The notes below the pieces were generated by a model. The model made no database searches. It was not told the DNA's origin and was given only the letters and a program-made list of their open reading frames with translations. From positions 41,968-105,967 of the forward strand of contig NZ_QGTL01000019.1 of assembly GCF_003182135.1 (NCBI RefSeq): a stretch of DNA of 64,000 nt, written 5' to 3'. Position numbers and translations under genes: made by a program. Source of the stretch: Nocardia neocaledoniensis. GTDB lineage: Bacteria > Actinomycetota > Actinomycetes > Mycobacteriales > Mycobacteriaceae. Positions 38,949 through 47,332 of the stretch are shown piece after piece (positions within the stretch are counted from its first letter, which is position 1; each line of letters opens with the position of its first letter).

Positions 38949-41258
38949 ATGTTGCGTCCAGGAGAGGCAATCGCGGGCTATGTGATCGAGCGGTTGCTCG
39001 GCGCGGGGGGAATGGGTGAGGTCTATGTCGCCCGCCATCCGCGGTTGCCGCGTTCCGACGCGGTGAAAGTGTTGGCGGCGCAGTTCTCCGCGGATCCGGA
39101 GTATCGCGCGCGGTTCGAGCGGGAGGCCGATCTGGCCGCGGGACTGTCGCATCCGGCGATCGTGAAGGTGCACGATCGCGGCGAGGATCAGGGTCGGCTG
39201 TGGATCGCCATGGAACTGGTCGAGGGTGTGGACCTGGCGCAACGGCTGCGCACGCACGGACCACTGAGCGCGCCGGAGGTCGCCCGGGTCGCGCGCGCGG
39301 TCGCCGGTGCCCTCGACCGTGCCAACGCGCAGGGGCTGGTACACCGCGATGTGAAGCCCGCCAACATTCTGCTGAGCCGTGCCGACGACATCCTCCTGAC
39401 CGACTTCGGCATCGCACGCCAACTCGCCGATGTCTCGAACCTGACGGGGACGGGCATGCTGATCGGCACGATCAACTATGCCTCGCCCGAACAACTGAGT
39501 GGGCAACCGGTCGACGGCCGTAGCGATCAATACTCGTTGGCCTGCAGTGTCTTTCACCTGTTGACCGGATCTGCGCCCTTCGCCGACGACAATCCGGGTC
39601 AGGTGATCCTGCGCCATTCCACCGCCGCGCCGCCGAGCGTGCGCGCCACCCGCCCGGAGGCGAGTCCCGAGGTGGACCGGGTGATCGCCCGTGCGCTGGC
39701 GAAAGTGCCCGCGGACCGGTATCCGTCCTCGTCCCAGTTCGCCGAGGAACTGGACGCGGCATTGCGCCTGCGCACCTCCAGGGATCAGTCGACGTGGGTG
39801 GCGCGAGCGCCGAGCGCGCCGCCTGCCGCACCGGATCCGTCGCGGGCGGTCCAGGGCAGGCGGATGCCCTCGCGCGCCATGGGGTGGGGTATCGGCGCGG
39901 CGGTGCTGTTCCTGGTCGCGGTCGTGACGATTGTCGGCATGCGTCTCCGGGGTGCGGACGAGGTCGGCCCGACCGACGCCGCCCTGGCGCTGCCGAGAGT
40001 GTCGGTGACAGCGCAGAGCCCGGATCTGAGTGTGAAACCGTCCGGCGAGCGCTGGCGTCAGCCGTCGGCCTCGGGGCAGCCGGTCGGCGGTACGGACGAG
40101 GTGGTGTTGTATGCAGGCTCGGGGACGGTGAGTGTCCTCGACGCGGAGAACGGGACGGTCCGGCACCGCGTCGAGGTGGGGCCCCTCACCCCGGGCGAGT
40201 GCTTGTTCACGGCATCGGGCCGGTACGCGGCGTGCCGAACGGAGTATCCGGGCAATGCCGCGGAAAACGGCCGTGCGGACCCGGACTCGTACGCGACGGT
40301 CGTCATCGACACCCGAGCCGGGGTGATCTCCGGAAGGTTGCCCGCGGCCGCCGAAATCGTCACGGTGGGTGAGGTATTCGCGACCTTCCTGCCGGAACGG
40401 GACGACGCGGCGACGGGTTCGGTCATCGTGACCGACGTCGCGGGCACGGTGATCTGGCGAGAGGACGGGGTGGCTGCTGGTCTGGTCCGTGGTTCCGAGG
40501 TGCTGTCGCTGCAGAGGAATCCCGTCTCGGGCGACCCGTTCTCGAAGGCGCACTTCGAACTGCGCGCGATCGTCACCGGCAAGGTGGTGTATCAGCTGAC
40601 TCCGGATGCTGTTGATCCGCATACGGTGTGGGCTCCGGCATGGTCGGCGTTCCCCGGCGGATTCGCCGTCCACGGGGATTTCTACACCGTCGACGGCACG
40701 AAAAGGGCAGGCGCCGAACCCGGTTGGCGGATCGTCGCCAGCCGGCCCTACGCCGCCGCTGGCGATGACCCGGCGCGGGACGGCAACGGCGAACGCTACG
40801 CCGAACCCGACACCGCCGCGGCGCTGCCGGTGATGATGCGTGCGGACATGCTCGCTGCCTTCGATCCCGCCACCGGCGCGATGCTGTGGTCCAGACAGGT
40901 TCCGAAGGAGGCGAGTTACGGCCATGGGGTGGCTGCCACCGGGATCGGCACCAAGATCGTTCTTCGCTGGACCGTCGTGCGAGAAACCGGCTCCGAGGAT
41001 CCCTCGTCGAGATACCGGGTCGCCTACGCCGCGTTCGACGCCTACACCGCGGAAGGCGTGGTACTGCCCGAGAATCAGGTCCCCTGGGCCACCGATGGAT
41101 CGAGGCTGGTCCACGTCGCGCGCGGTGGCCAGGGCGCGATCACGGTCCTCCCGACAGGAACGACGACCGCGCAGCCGGTGTGGTCGCTCGATTTCGGCAA
41201 CAGCCCGGTCGCGGCCTACGCCGGGCGGATGTATGTGGGCAACCGACGGGTCGTGTGA
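38949..41258 (+). CDS. Transmembrane Ser/Thr protein kinase with large beta-propeller-like sensor
   Basis: 769 residues from the ATG at 38949 (GAGGAGG 6 nt upstream). Kinase domain about 12-270: GAGGMGEV, DAVKVL, HRDVKPANILL, DFGIARQLAD and NYASPEQ. A basic juxtamembrane segment leads to a membrane helix at about 320-342. The remaining ~415 residues are extracellular, strand-rich and contain repeated VSVLDAENGTV/AAFDPATGAMLW blocks as in PQQ-type propellers. Unrelated in its sensor part to the four kinases at 1246-9648. Confidence 0.9.
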   Translation: MLRPGEAIAGYVIERLLGAGGMGEVYVARHPRLPRSDAVKVLAAQFSADPEYRARFEREADLAAGLSHPAIVKVHDRGEDQGRLWIAMELVEGVDLAQRLRTHGPLSAPEVARVARAVAGALDRANAQGLVHRDVKPANILLSRADDILLTDFGIARQLADVSNLTGTGMLIGTINYASPEQLSGQPVDGRSDQYSLACSVFHLLTGSAPFADDNPGQVILRHSTAAPPSVRATRPEASPEVDRVIARALAKVPADRYPSSSQFAEELDAALRLRTSRDQSTWVARAPSAPPAAPDPSRAVQGRRMPSRAMGWGIGAAVLFLVAVVTIVGMRLRGADEVGPTDAALALPRVSVTAQSPDLSVKPSGERWRQPSASGQPVGGTDEVVLYAGSGTVSVLDAENGTVRHRVEVGPLTPGECLFTASGRYAACRTEYPGNAAENGRADPDSYATVVIDTRAGVISGRLPAAAEIVTVGEVFATFLPERDDAATGSVIVTDVAGTVIWREDGVAAGLVRGSEVLSLQRNPVSGDPFSKAHFELRAIVTGKVVYQLTPDAVDPHTVWAPAWSAFPGGFAVHGDFYTVDGTKRAGAEPGWRIVASRPYAAAGDDPARDGNGERYAEPDTAAALPVMMRADMLAAFDPATGAMLWSRQVPKEASYGHGVAATGIGTKIVLRWTVVRETGSEDPSSRYRVAYAAFDAYTAEGVVLPENQVPWATDGSRLVHVARGGQGAITVLPTGTTTAQPVWSLDFGNSPVAAYAGRMYVGNRRVV

Positions 41259-41290
41259 GGCAAGGCCCGTTCTCGGCCTACCGTGGATTC

Positions 41291-41635
41291 ATGGCAACCC
41301 CACCAGATCAGGGGCACTGGGTGCCGGACGCCTGCACGCTGCCCACCATCGAACAACCGATCCGGGTCCTCGAGTTCGACCGGTTCTTCGCCGAGTCGGT
41401 ACACCGGGCGAACCGGACCGATCCGACGCGGCTGGAGCTGGTCCTCGACGTCGGCGCCGAAGCCGTCGCCCGGGATCTCGCCGCGCGGGAGTCGAGCTGC
41501 TGCTCCTTCTTCACTTTCGACTTCCCGGCCACCGACACCGGCCTGCTGATGGAGGTCGGCGTCCCCGCCGCCTACATCGAGGTACTCGACGCGTTCGCCG
41601 CCCGAGTCGACGCCGCGATCAGAGCCCGGCGATGA
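41291..41635 (+). CDS. Small CC-motif protein of the type found beside MerR regulators
   Basis: 114 residues. Conserved core ARDLAARESSCCSFFTF with adjacent cysteines (about residues 67-68), preceded by WVPDACTLPTIEQPIRVLEFDRFF. In other actinobacteria similar proteins are encoded beside MerR-type heavy-metal regulators (recalled), and here the remnant of such a regulator follows directly. A thiol-based metal-binding role is plausible but unproven. Confidence 0.7.
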   Translation: MATPPDQGHWVPDACTLPTIEQPIRVLEFDRFFAESVHRANRTDPTRLELVLDVGAEAVARDLAARESSCCSFFTFDFPATDTGLLMEVGVPAAYIEVLDAFAARVDAAIRARR

Positions 41636-41678
41636 CACCCGGACCGCCACGCGGCTCGGCGCTCGACGCCGACGCGCC

Positions 41679-41800
41679 GATTCCGGTCTACAGGTCCGCG
41701 CGGCACAGAAGCCGGCCGAGGTCGACGCGAAACTCGCTGAGCTGGCCGCAGTCCGCGACACACTGGACGCGGGACTGGCCGATCGACGCCGGACGGCCAT
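41679..41800 (+). pseudogene. C-terminal remnant of a MerR-family regulator
   Basis: From about 41679 the reading DSGLQVRAAQKPAEVDAKL, continuing AELAAVRDTLDAGL, matches the coiled-coil dimerisation helix of MerR-type metal regulators. The winged-helix N-terminus and the metal-binding cysteine tail are absent, and no start codon with a ribosome binding site exists. This is a decayed partner of the CC-motif gene. Confidence 0.55.
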
Positions 41801-41836
41801 CCCAGGCCCATCAAGGTCACGCTTGTTCCCGCCAGA

Positions 41837-42682
41837 ATGACCATGTCCGATGTGTCCAGGCGCCAGCTCGAGCGCACCGAGTCGTTCATGCTCTACCGCA
41901 CCGACGTCGCTACCCGCTCCGTTGTCGAGGCGGCGCGGAAGGGCGCCTTCGATCTGGTGACAACCGCGCCGCCGCAAGTCGTCATCAATGGTCGTGAGCT
42001 CCTCGACGAGGGCCCCGGTGTCGACCGGCCACGATACGGCCGCCGGGTGCCCTGGCAACGACTCGCCGTGCAGCGGCTGTTGTCGACGTGCGAAAGCCCG
42101 ATGACTCAACAAGATCTCGTCCGTGCCACCGGTGCCACCCAGCAAGCAGTCTCCGTGACGACGAAAACGCTGAACCACACCACCCGGACCCGCCACGGCT
42201 GGACCGGAACCGGCGATCTGCTCGACGACTGGAACGCCGACTATCCAGGTCCCCGTGGTCTCGAACAGCACTGGTACGGGCTCGACGATCCCGCCGACCA
42301 ATACGACACTGCCCGCCGCTTGCTCACACAGCTCGACGTGTGGTCGGTTCTCTCCGGCGACCTTGCCGCCGACCAGTACTCTCCGTGGATGCGACCCTCG
42401 ACCGTGCGGCTGTACACCGGCGACGTCGTGGACTTCACCGAATTCGGTTTCTCACTCACCGATGCTGCCGATGCCACCATGACCGTGGTCGTACCCGACG
42501 ACCGATCGCTGTTGCCCGCAGCGCGCTACTTTGCCGACCGCCAACCACCTTCCCGTACCCCACACCTGATCGCAGACCCGGCGATCATCTGGTGGGACCT
42601 GCTGCAGACGAGTACCGACCCCACGGCCGTCGAAGCCGCCCAACATGTCCGAGCCACCATCGACCGGCGTCGTGTGACGTAG
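41837..42682 (+). CDS. AbiEi-like winged-helix protein (possible antitoxin)
   Basis: 281 residues. A winged-helix segment at about 72-118 (RLAVQRLLSTCESPMTQQDL, TQQAVSVTTKTLNH) is followed by a domain with WYGLDDPADQY and WSVLSGDLAADQYSPWMRP. The layout resembles actinobacterial AbiEi-type partners of nucleotidyltransferase toxins. Its stop codon directly abuts the ATG of a nucleotidyltransferase-like frame, which supports this. Whether it still works is doubtful because that partner is truncated. Confidence 0.55.
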   Translation: MTMSDVSRRQLERTESFMLYRTDVATRSVVEAARKGAFDLVTTAPPQVVINGRELLDEGPGVDRPRYGRRVPWQRLAVQRLLSTCESPMTQQDLVRATGATQQAVSVTTKTLNHTTRTRHGWTGTGDLLDDWNADYPGPRGLEQHWYGLDDPADQYDTARRLLTQLDVWSVLSGDLAADQYSPWMRPSTVRLYTGDVVDFTEFGFSLTDAADATMTVVVPDDRSLLPAARYFADRQPPSRTPHLIADPAIIWWDLLQTSTDPTAVEAAQHVRATIDRRRVT

Positions 42683-43189
42683 ATGGTCGACAAGTCACCG
42701 ATCGTCGTCGCCATTGCCGCGACGACCAACGCCGATGATCTGAGCTACCTGGCACTGGCCGACCTGGCGGCCGCCGGAGCCGAACTCGACCATCCGGATC
42801 CGGAATGGCGCATCATCGGCGCGCACATGGTGCAACTGCTCATCCACGTCTACCCGACAAGTGCAGCGCGCCTGCGCGGCACCACCGACGCGGACACCGG
42901 GGTCAGCGCCGAAATCGCAGCCAGCCAGCACTTTCACGACCAACTGCTCGGACGCGCCTACACCGACCGAACCGGCAACAACTACCAACGTGACTACGAC
43001 GGCAAGGCGAACGCGCTCGCCGTCGACATCCTTGTCCCCGTGGGTGTTCCCGGCACCACTGCCGTCCTGAACGGGCGAGGTTTCGACAACGGGCCATGCC
43101 CCGGCAGGACACGCAATACAGGGGCAACTGGAAATGCCTGGTCACTCCGATCGGTGTGTCCGACCTTCGGGTGTGTCAGAGCGGCCTGA
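42683..43189 (+). pseudogene. Truncated AbiEii-like nucleotidyltransferase
   Basis: Residues 1 to about 137 look like the N-terminal half of an AbiEii/AbiGii-type nucleotidyltransferase: WRIIGAHMVQLLIHVYPTSAARL, GTTDADTGVSAEI with the candidate catalytic acids, and ANALAVDILVPVG. Thereafter the reading (TGATGNAWSLRSVCPTFG) looks like non-coding translation, and the usual C-terminal half is missing. The break is near 43094. Start codon abuts the preceding stop. Probably inactive. Confidence 0.55.
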
Positions 43190-43234
43190 TGCGCTCGAGG
43201 TCTCGGTGGTTCACTGCCGCCCAGGCACTGGCGC

Positions 43235-43939
43235 TCATGCGACTTCAGCTCCTCGGACAGGTGACGCGACGACGGGATCGATGCCTGTGCCGACCCGCGC
43301 GTTGTGGGCAGCGAACGCGGTGTACGACCGGTAGACGACGAGCATCGCCAGCCCCCAGGTGAACAGCGCGAGGGTGTAGAAGAGGGTGTGGTTCGTGTCG
43401 TCGCCGGGGATCCGCCAGAAGTCGTAGATCGACGCCACGGCCACGTTCAAAGCGGTAGCGGCGGCCACCGCCGCGGCGTGGGCGCGCTCATCGATCTGCC
43501 AGAGCCGCCACGCGAAGTAGCACAGGAAGGCGGAGGTCGCGAGCGCGGTGATCAGGAAGAACACCTTTCCAGGCGTGCCGATCTCCTGGGCGTACTCCGA
43601 GAGAAAGAACCCGAGAATGGCGGCGAGGGCGAAGGCGCCCACTTCGACCACAGCCGTGGGCTTGTACCCGTGGGTGACGACGAGCAATCCGAGGACCAGG
43701 ATCAGCGTGAACCCGATCGAGCGCGAGAACGCGTCAAGGAAGAAGGCGATGTGGAACATCGGGGAGTCGGGACCGGCCATCGTCAGCCCGTAGATCAGGA
43801 AATTGATTCCCGATATGCCCATGATGATCCATTCGAGGCCGATCAAATAGTTGTGATGTCCCCGAATGAACTTCACGCCGCAGATGAGTCCGATGGCGAG
43901 CATCCAGATGTCTGCCGCCGCGAAGAGTGCCTCGCGCAT
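43235..43939 (-). CDS. Multi-spanning membrane protein of unknown function
   Basis: 234 residues from the ATG at 43939, with AAGGAGG 7 nt upstream. About seven hydrophobic helices. Features: FIRGHHNYLIGLEWIIMGISG in the first third, FHIAFFLDAFSRSIGF, and IYDFWRIPGDDTNHTLFY with conserved-looking polar residues in the last third. No transporter family could be assigned. Confidence 0.7.
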   Translation of the reverse strand: MREALFAAADIWMLAIGLICGVKFIRGHHNYLIGLEWIIMGISGINFLIYGLTMAGPDSPMFHIAFFLDAFSRSIGFTLILVLGLLVVTHGYKPTAVVEVGAFALAAILGFFLSEYAQEIGTPGKVFFLITALATSAFLCYFAWRLWQIDERAHAAAVAAATALNVAVASIYDFWRIPGDDTNHTLFYTLALFTWGLAMLVVYRSYTAFAAHNARVGTGIDPVVASPVRGAEVA

Positions 43940-44167
43940 CGCCGCGCCTCCTTGAGTGTGACCGTGATCTCGTGCGGCTTCCACGGTGGCGGACGTGCAG
44001 GGACTCCAGCTACGCCGACGTGCAACCACATGTCGCGACGGGTGCAACACACTGCACCACGAATCCCCGGCATCGAATTGACGTACGAGCGGCGACTGCA
44101 GGTCGGCAGCTGCGAACTCCCGCGCTGAAACGTCGACCGGAACGTCTCGTCGTGGTGCTACCGCGGT

Positions 44168-44776
44168 TCACTCGCGTGTGATGATCTCCCAGATCCAGCC
44201 CGCGACATCAGGCGTCGGTGTGTGCGGCAGTTGATCGAGCCAGTAGGCGATGACGGCGAGCATTGCCCCGGCGAGTGCGGCGGCGTCGACCGCGGCGGGA
44301 ACCGGGGCGGGAGTCGGGGCGGGAGTCGTTGTGTGCTCGTCGAGGAGGCCGATCCCTTCGACGAGGATGATGGCGAAGCTTTGGCCCAGTCGAGCGTGGA
44401 CTGCGGCTGAGCCGTGCGCTCCGAGCACATTGCGATAGAGCTGGGCGTGGTCGTAGATGTGCTGGAGGTAGTCGACCAGGAACGGCGGTGGCTGGTCGGG
44501 TAGACCTTCGTCGAGGCCGCCGGCCCGCAGGGAGACGCCGGCGTCGAGCGCCTGTCGTTCGATCGCGTCGGCGAGCAGTGTCTCCTTGTCGGTGTAGTGG
44601 TCGTAGAAGGTGCTCCGGCTCACCCCTGCGCGTTGGGTGATATCGGAGATCGAGATGCCGTCCACCGGGCCCTCGGTACCGAGTTTCAGGATCGCGTCTT
44701 GCAGCAACCCGCGGCTGCGCAAGACGCGCGCGTCATCGGGTGCGGGTTTGCGCGGGGCTGTCTGCTCTCGGTTCAC
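44168..44776 (-). CDS. TetR family repressor of the MMPL-alcohol dehydrogenase operon (inferred)
   Basis: 202 residues from the GTG at 44776 (GGGAAGG 7 nt upstream). Helix-turn-helix: RGLLQDAILKLGTEGPVDG, ISDITQRAGVSRSTFYDHYTDKETLL. A proline/alanine linker precedes the last helices. Divergent from the MMPL gene; the intergenic region has three spaced copies of CCTACA-type palindromes, the obvious operators. Confidence 0.9.
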   Translation of the reverse strand: MNREQTAPRKPAPDDARVLRSRGLLQDAILKLGTEGPVDGISISDITQRAGVSRSTFYDHYTDKETLLADAIERQALDAGVSLRAGGLDEGLPDQPPPFLVDYLQHIYDHAQLYRNVLGAHGSAAVHARLGQSFAIILVEGIGLLDEHTTTPAPTPAPVPAAVDAAALAGAMLAVIAYWLDQLPHTPTPDVAGWIWEIITRE

Positions 44777-44846
44777 CTGTTCACCTTCCCATCCCTGATC
44801 CCTGTGCTGCGCGACACGTTGACCGACCCCCACCCCATCCTTCTAT

Positions 44847-44896
44847 CCTACATATGTAGGAAATCCTACAGATGTAGGCAATCGGACGTATGTAGG
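44847..44896. promoter_or_regulatory. Three operator copies at exact 18-bp spacing
   Basis: CCTACATATGTAGG (44847-44860) is a perfect 14-bp palindrome. CCTACAGATGTAGG (44865-44878) differs only at the centre. A third copy with one degraded arm, CGGACGTATGTAGG, lies at 44883-44896. Starts are 18 bp apart each time, so copies fall at related helical positions. The array occupies the region between the TetR gene and the MMPL start at 44920. Confidence 0.75.
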
Positions 44897-44919
44897 TTAA
44901 CTAATCTCGAGGGGCAGGC

Positions 44920-47307
44920 ATGGCTCGTGTTCTCTATCGCCTTGGCGATGGGTGTTTCCGTAACCGTTGGTGGGTAGTCGCGGCCTGGTCGCTGGTCGCT
45001 GTCGTCGTTGCCACCGTCGGGCTGACGCTCGGCGCCAAGGTTTCCGACAAGTTCGAGATTCCGGGTACTGAATCCGATCGCGCCCAGCAAGTACTGATCG
45101 ACAACTTCGGCAAGGGCGCGCCGACTACGCCCGGCGAGGCCGCGGCACGCCTTGTCGTGCGGGCACCCGCGGGGCAAGGACTGCCGTTGGAGCGGATCGA
45201 CGCCGAGTTGTCGACGCTGAGCGGGGTGCGGGGTATCGAGTCGGTCACCCCGGCCTCGGCGATGGTCGCTGAGCGCGGTGATGTCACCTTCACCGACGTC
45301 AGCTTCTCCCGACCGGTGGATCCGGCAGCGAAGGCGGCAGTCGACAAGGTGCATACGACGTTTCAAGCGATGGGTTTACGGCCCTTGCTCACCGGCGGTC
45401 CGTACTATTCGGAGGCTTCGTTCATCGGTCCGGCCGAAGCGGTCGGGGTCGCCATCGCGATCGGCGTGTTGCTCGTGACATTCGGGTCGTTGCTGGCCGC
45501 GGGGCTGCCGATCCTGGTCGGACTGGTCGGTGTCGCTGTCGGTACCGGTGGGGTCGTGGCGTTCTCGACCTTGTTCGACGCTTCTTCGGCGACGCTGGCG
45601 TTGTCGTTGATGCTGGGCCTTGCGGTCGGTATCGACTACACGCTGTTCATCGTCTCCCGCCACCGTCAGCAGCTCGCCGACGGCATGGCGGTGCGCGAGT
45701 CGGCAGCTCGGTCGATCGGTACCGCTGGCAGCGCAGTCGTCTTCGCCGGTGCGACGGTGCTCATCGCGCTGTGTGGATTGTCGATCGCCGGAATTCCGTT
45801 CCTGACCGGAATGGGCCTGGCAGCGGCGGCCTGCGTCAGCGTCGTGGTGGCGCTGGCGATCACCTTGCTGCCTGCGCTGCTCGGATTCGCCGGTGACCGG
45901 CTGATCCCCCGCGGGCGCGGCCTGCGCGCGATCGAGGGCGCGCAGCGGCCCAACCGTTGGGGCCGGATGGTCACCGCCCATCCGATCGCCACCCTCGTCG
46001 CCGGAATCGCCGCGCTGGTTGTGCTCGCGCTGCCGGTTGCCGACTTGCGGCTCGGGTTACCGAATGCGGGCCAAGACCCCACGGGAACGGTGTCACGCAC
46101 GTCCTACGATGTGCTCGCCACGGCCTATACCCCTGGGCTGAACGGGCCGTTCGTTGCCGTCGTCGAGGGAGAGAAGGGTCGGATCCACGCCCAAACCGAG
46201 GCCGCCGTGCAGCGGATCACCGCGTTGCCCGGGGTCGCGATGGTCCTGCCGCCGGAGATCAACCGCACCGGCGACACGGCACAGTTCGTCGTCGTCCCCA
46301 CGACCGCACCCGCTTCCGAACACACCGCTGACCTGGTGCGCGCTATCCGGGAAACAGCAGGGGCCCTACACACCGAGCAGGGAACGGCTCTGCACCTGAC
46401 AGGTGAGACCGTGATCGGTATCGACGTGGCCCGCAAGCTTTCCGATGCATTGCTGCCCTTCTTGCTCGTGGTGGTCGGGTTGGCGCTGGCTCTTCTGATG
46501 CTGGCGTTCCGGTCGGTGTTGGTTCCGCTGACCGCGGCGTTGGGATTTCTGCTGTCGCTGGCGGTCGCGCTCGGCGCGACAACCGCGGTCTATCAATGGG
46601 GCTGGCTCGGCTCGATGCTGAACGTGCACCAGCCCGCCCCGCTCCTGGCCTTCCTGCCCGTCCTGCTCATCGGTGTGCTGTTCGGCCTGGCGATGGACTA
46701 CCAGGTATTCCTCATGTCCCGAATGCGGGAGACCTACGTCAGCGGCAAGAACACGGCGCTGGAGGCAGTGCGTATCGGATACGCCGGCAGCGCCCGCGTC
46801 ATCACCGCCGCGGCGGTGATCATGATCGCGGTCTTCGCCGGATTCCTGTTCAGCCACAACACGATGATCGGGCCGATCGGCTTCGCCATGGGCGTCGGCG
46901 TGCTGTTCGACGCACTCGTCGTCCGCATGACTCTCATCCCGGCAGTCATGGCCCTGCTCGGCCGCCACGCGTGGTGGCTACCCGCTCCCCTCGAACGCCT
47001 CATGCCCCACGTCGATATCGAAGGCGAAACCCTGCCCGAACCAGCTGCGCCGAATCCCAGCCGAAGTGAGGCCGCTCTGCGGCAGCCAGGCCGACACCGG
47101 GTCGCGATCGGACAACCGGAACCGGCGACCGAGGTGTGCAACGTGCACCAGTCTCAGGTGCCTCCGTGGGCACCACGCCGTGGTGGCCGCACGCCGCGGC
47201 AGGCAGAGTGGCTTTACGCCAGCGGCCGCGAACCGCGGGTACCCCGGCAACCCGCGTCGGAGACGGAACTCCCTGGTGAACCACAACATCCGACCTCAGG
47301 CCGCTGA
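44920..47307 (+). CDS. MMPL family RND-type transporter
   Basis: 795 residues, about 12 membrane helices in two halves. Family motifs: GLAVGIDYTLFIVSRHR in the first half and GLAMDYQVFLMSRMRE in the second, each with the Asp-Tyr pair used for proton coupling, plus large extracytoplasmic loops after helices 1 and 7. The last ~60 residues are proline/arginine-rich and look like translated non-coding DNA, so the functional end may be earlier. Probably exports a lipid or toxic hydrophobic compound and is derepressed through the divergent TetR. Confidence 0.93.
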   Translation: MARVLYRLGDGCFRNRWWVVAAWSLVAVVVATVGLTLGAKVSDKFEIPGTESDRAQQVLIDNFGKGAPTTPGEAAARLVVRAPAGQGLPLERIDAELSTLSGVRGIESVTPASAMVAERGDVTFTDVSFSRPVDPAAKAAVDKVHTTFQAMGLRPLLTGGPYYSEASFIGPAEAVGVAIAIGVLLVTFGSLLAAGLPILVGLVGVAVGTGGVVAFSTLFDASSATLALSLMLGLAVGIDYTLFIVSRHRQQLADGMAVRESAARSIGTAGSAVVFAGATVLIALCGLSIAGIPFLTGMGLAAAACVSVVVALAITLLPALLGFAGDRLIPRGRGLRAIEGAQRPNRWGRMVTAHPIATLVAGIAALVVLALPVADLRLGLPNAGQDPTGTVSRTSYDVLATAYTPGLNGPFVAVVEGEKGRIHAQTEAAVQRITALPGVAMVLPPEINRTGDTAQFVVVPTTAPASEHTADLVRAIRETAGALHTEQGTALHLTGETVIGIDVARKLSDALLPFLLVVVGLALALLMLAFRSVLVPLTAALGFLLSLAVALGATTAVYQWGWLGSMLNVHQPAPLLAFLPVLLIGVLFGLAMDYQVFLMSRMRETYVSGKNTALEAVRIGYAGSARVITAAAVIMIAVFAGFLFSHNTMIGPIGFAMGVGVLFDALVVRMTLIPAVMALLGRHAWWLPAPLERLMPHVDIEGETLPEPAAPNPSRSEAALRQPGRHRVAIGQPEPATEVCNVHQSQVPPWAPRRGGRTPRQAEWLYASGREPRVPRQPASETELPGEPQHPTSGR

Positions 47308-47332
47308 CACTCAACGAATCGGGAACCACCAC

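Noticed and set aside
44847..44896. CRISPR-like or phage repeat interpretation of the 18-bp periodic sequence
   Set aside because: Only three short palindromic copies in a divergent TetR promoter; operators explain them fully.
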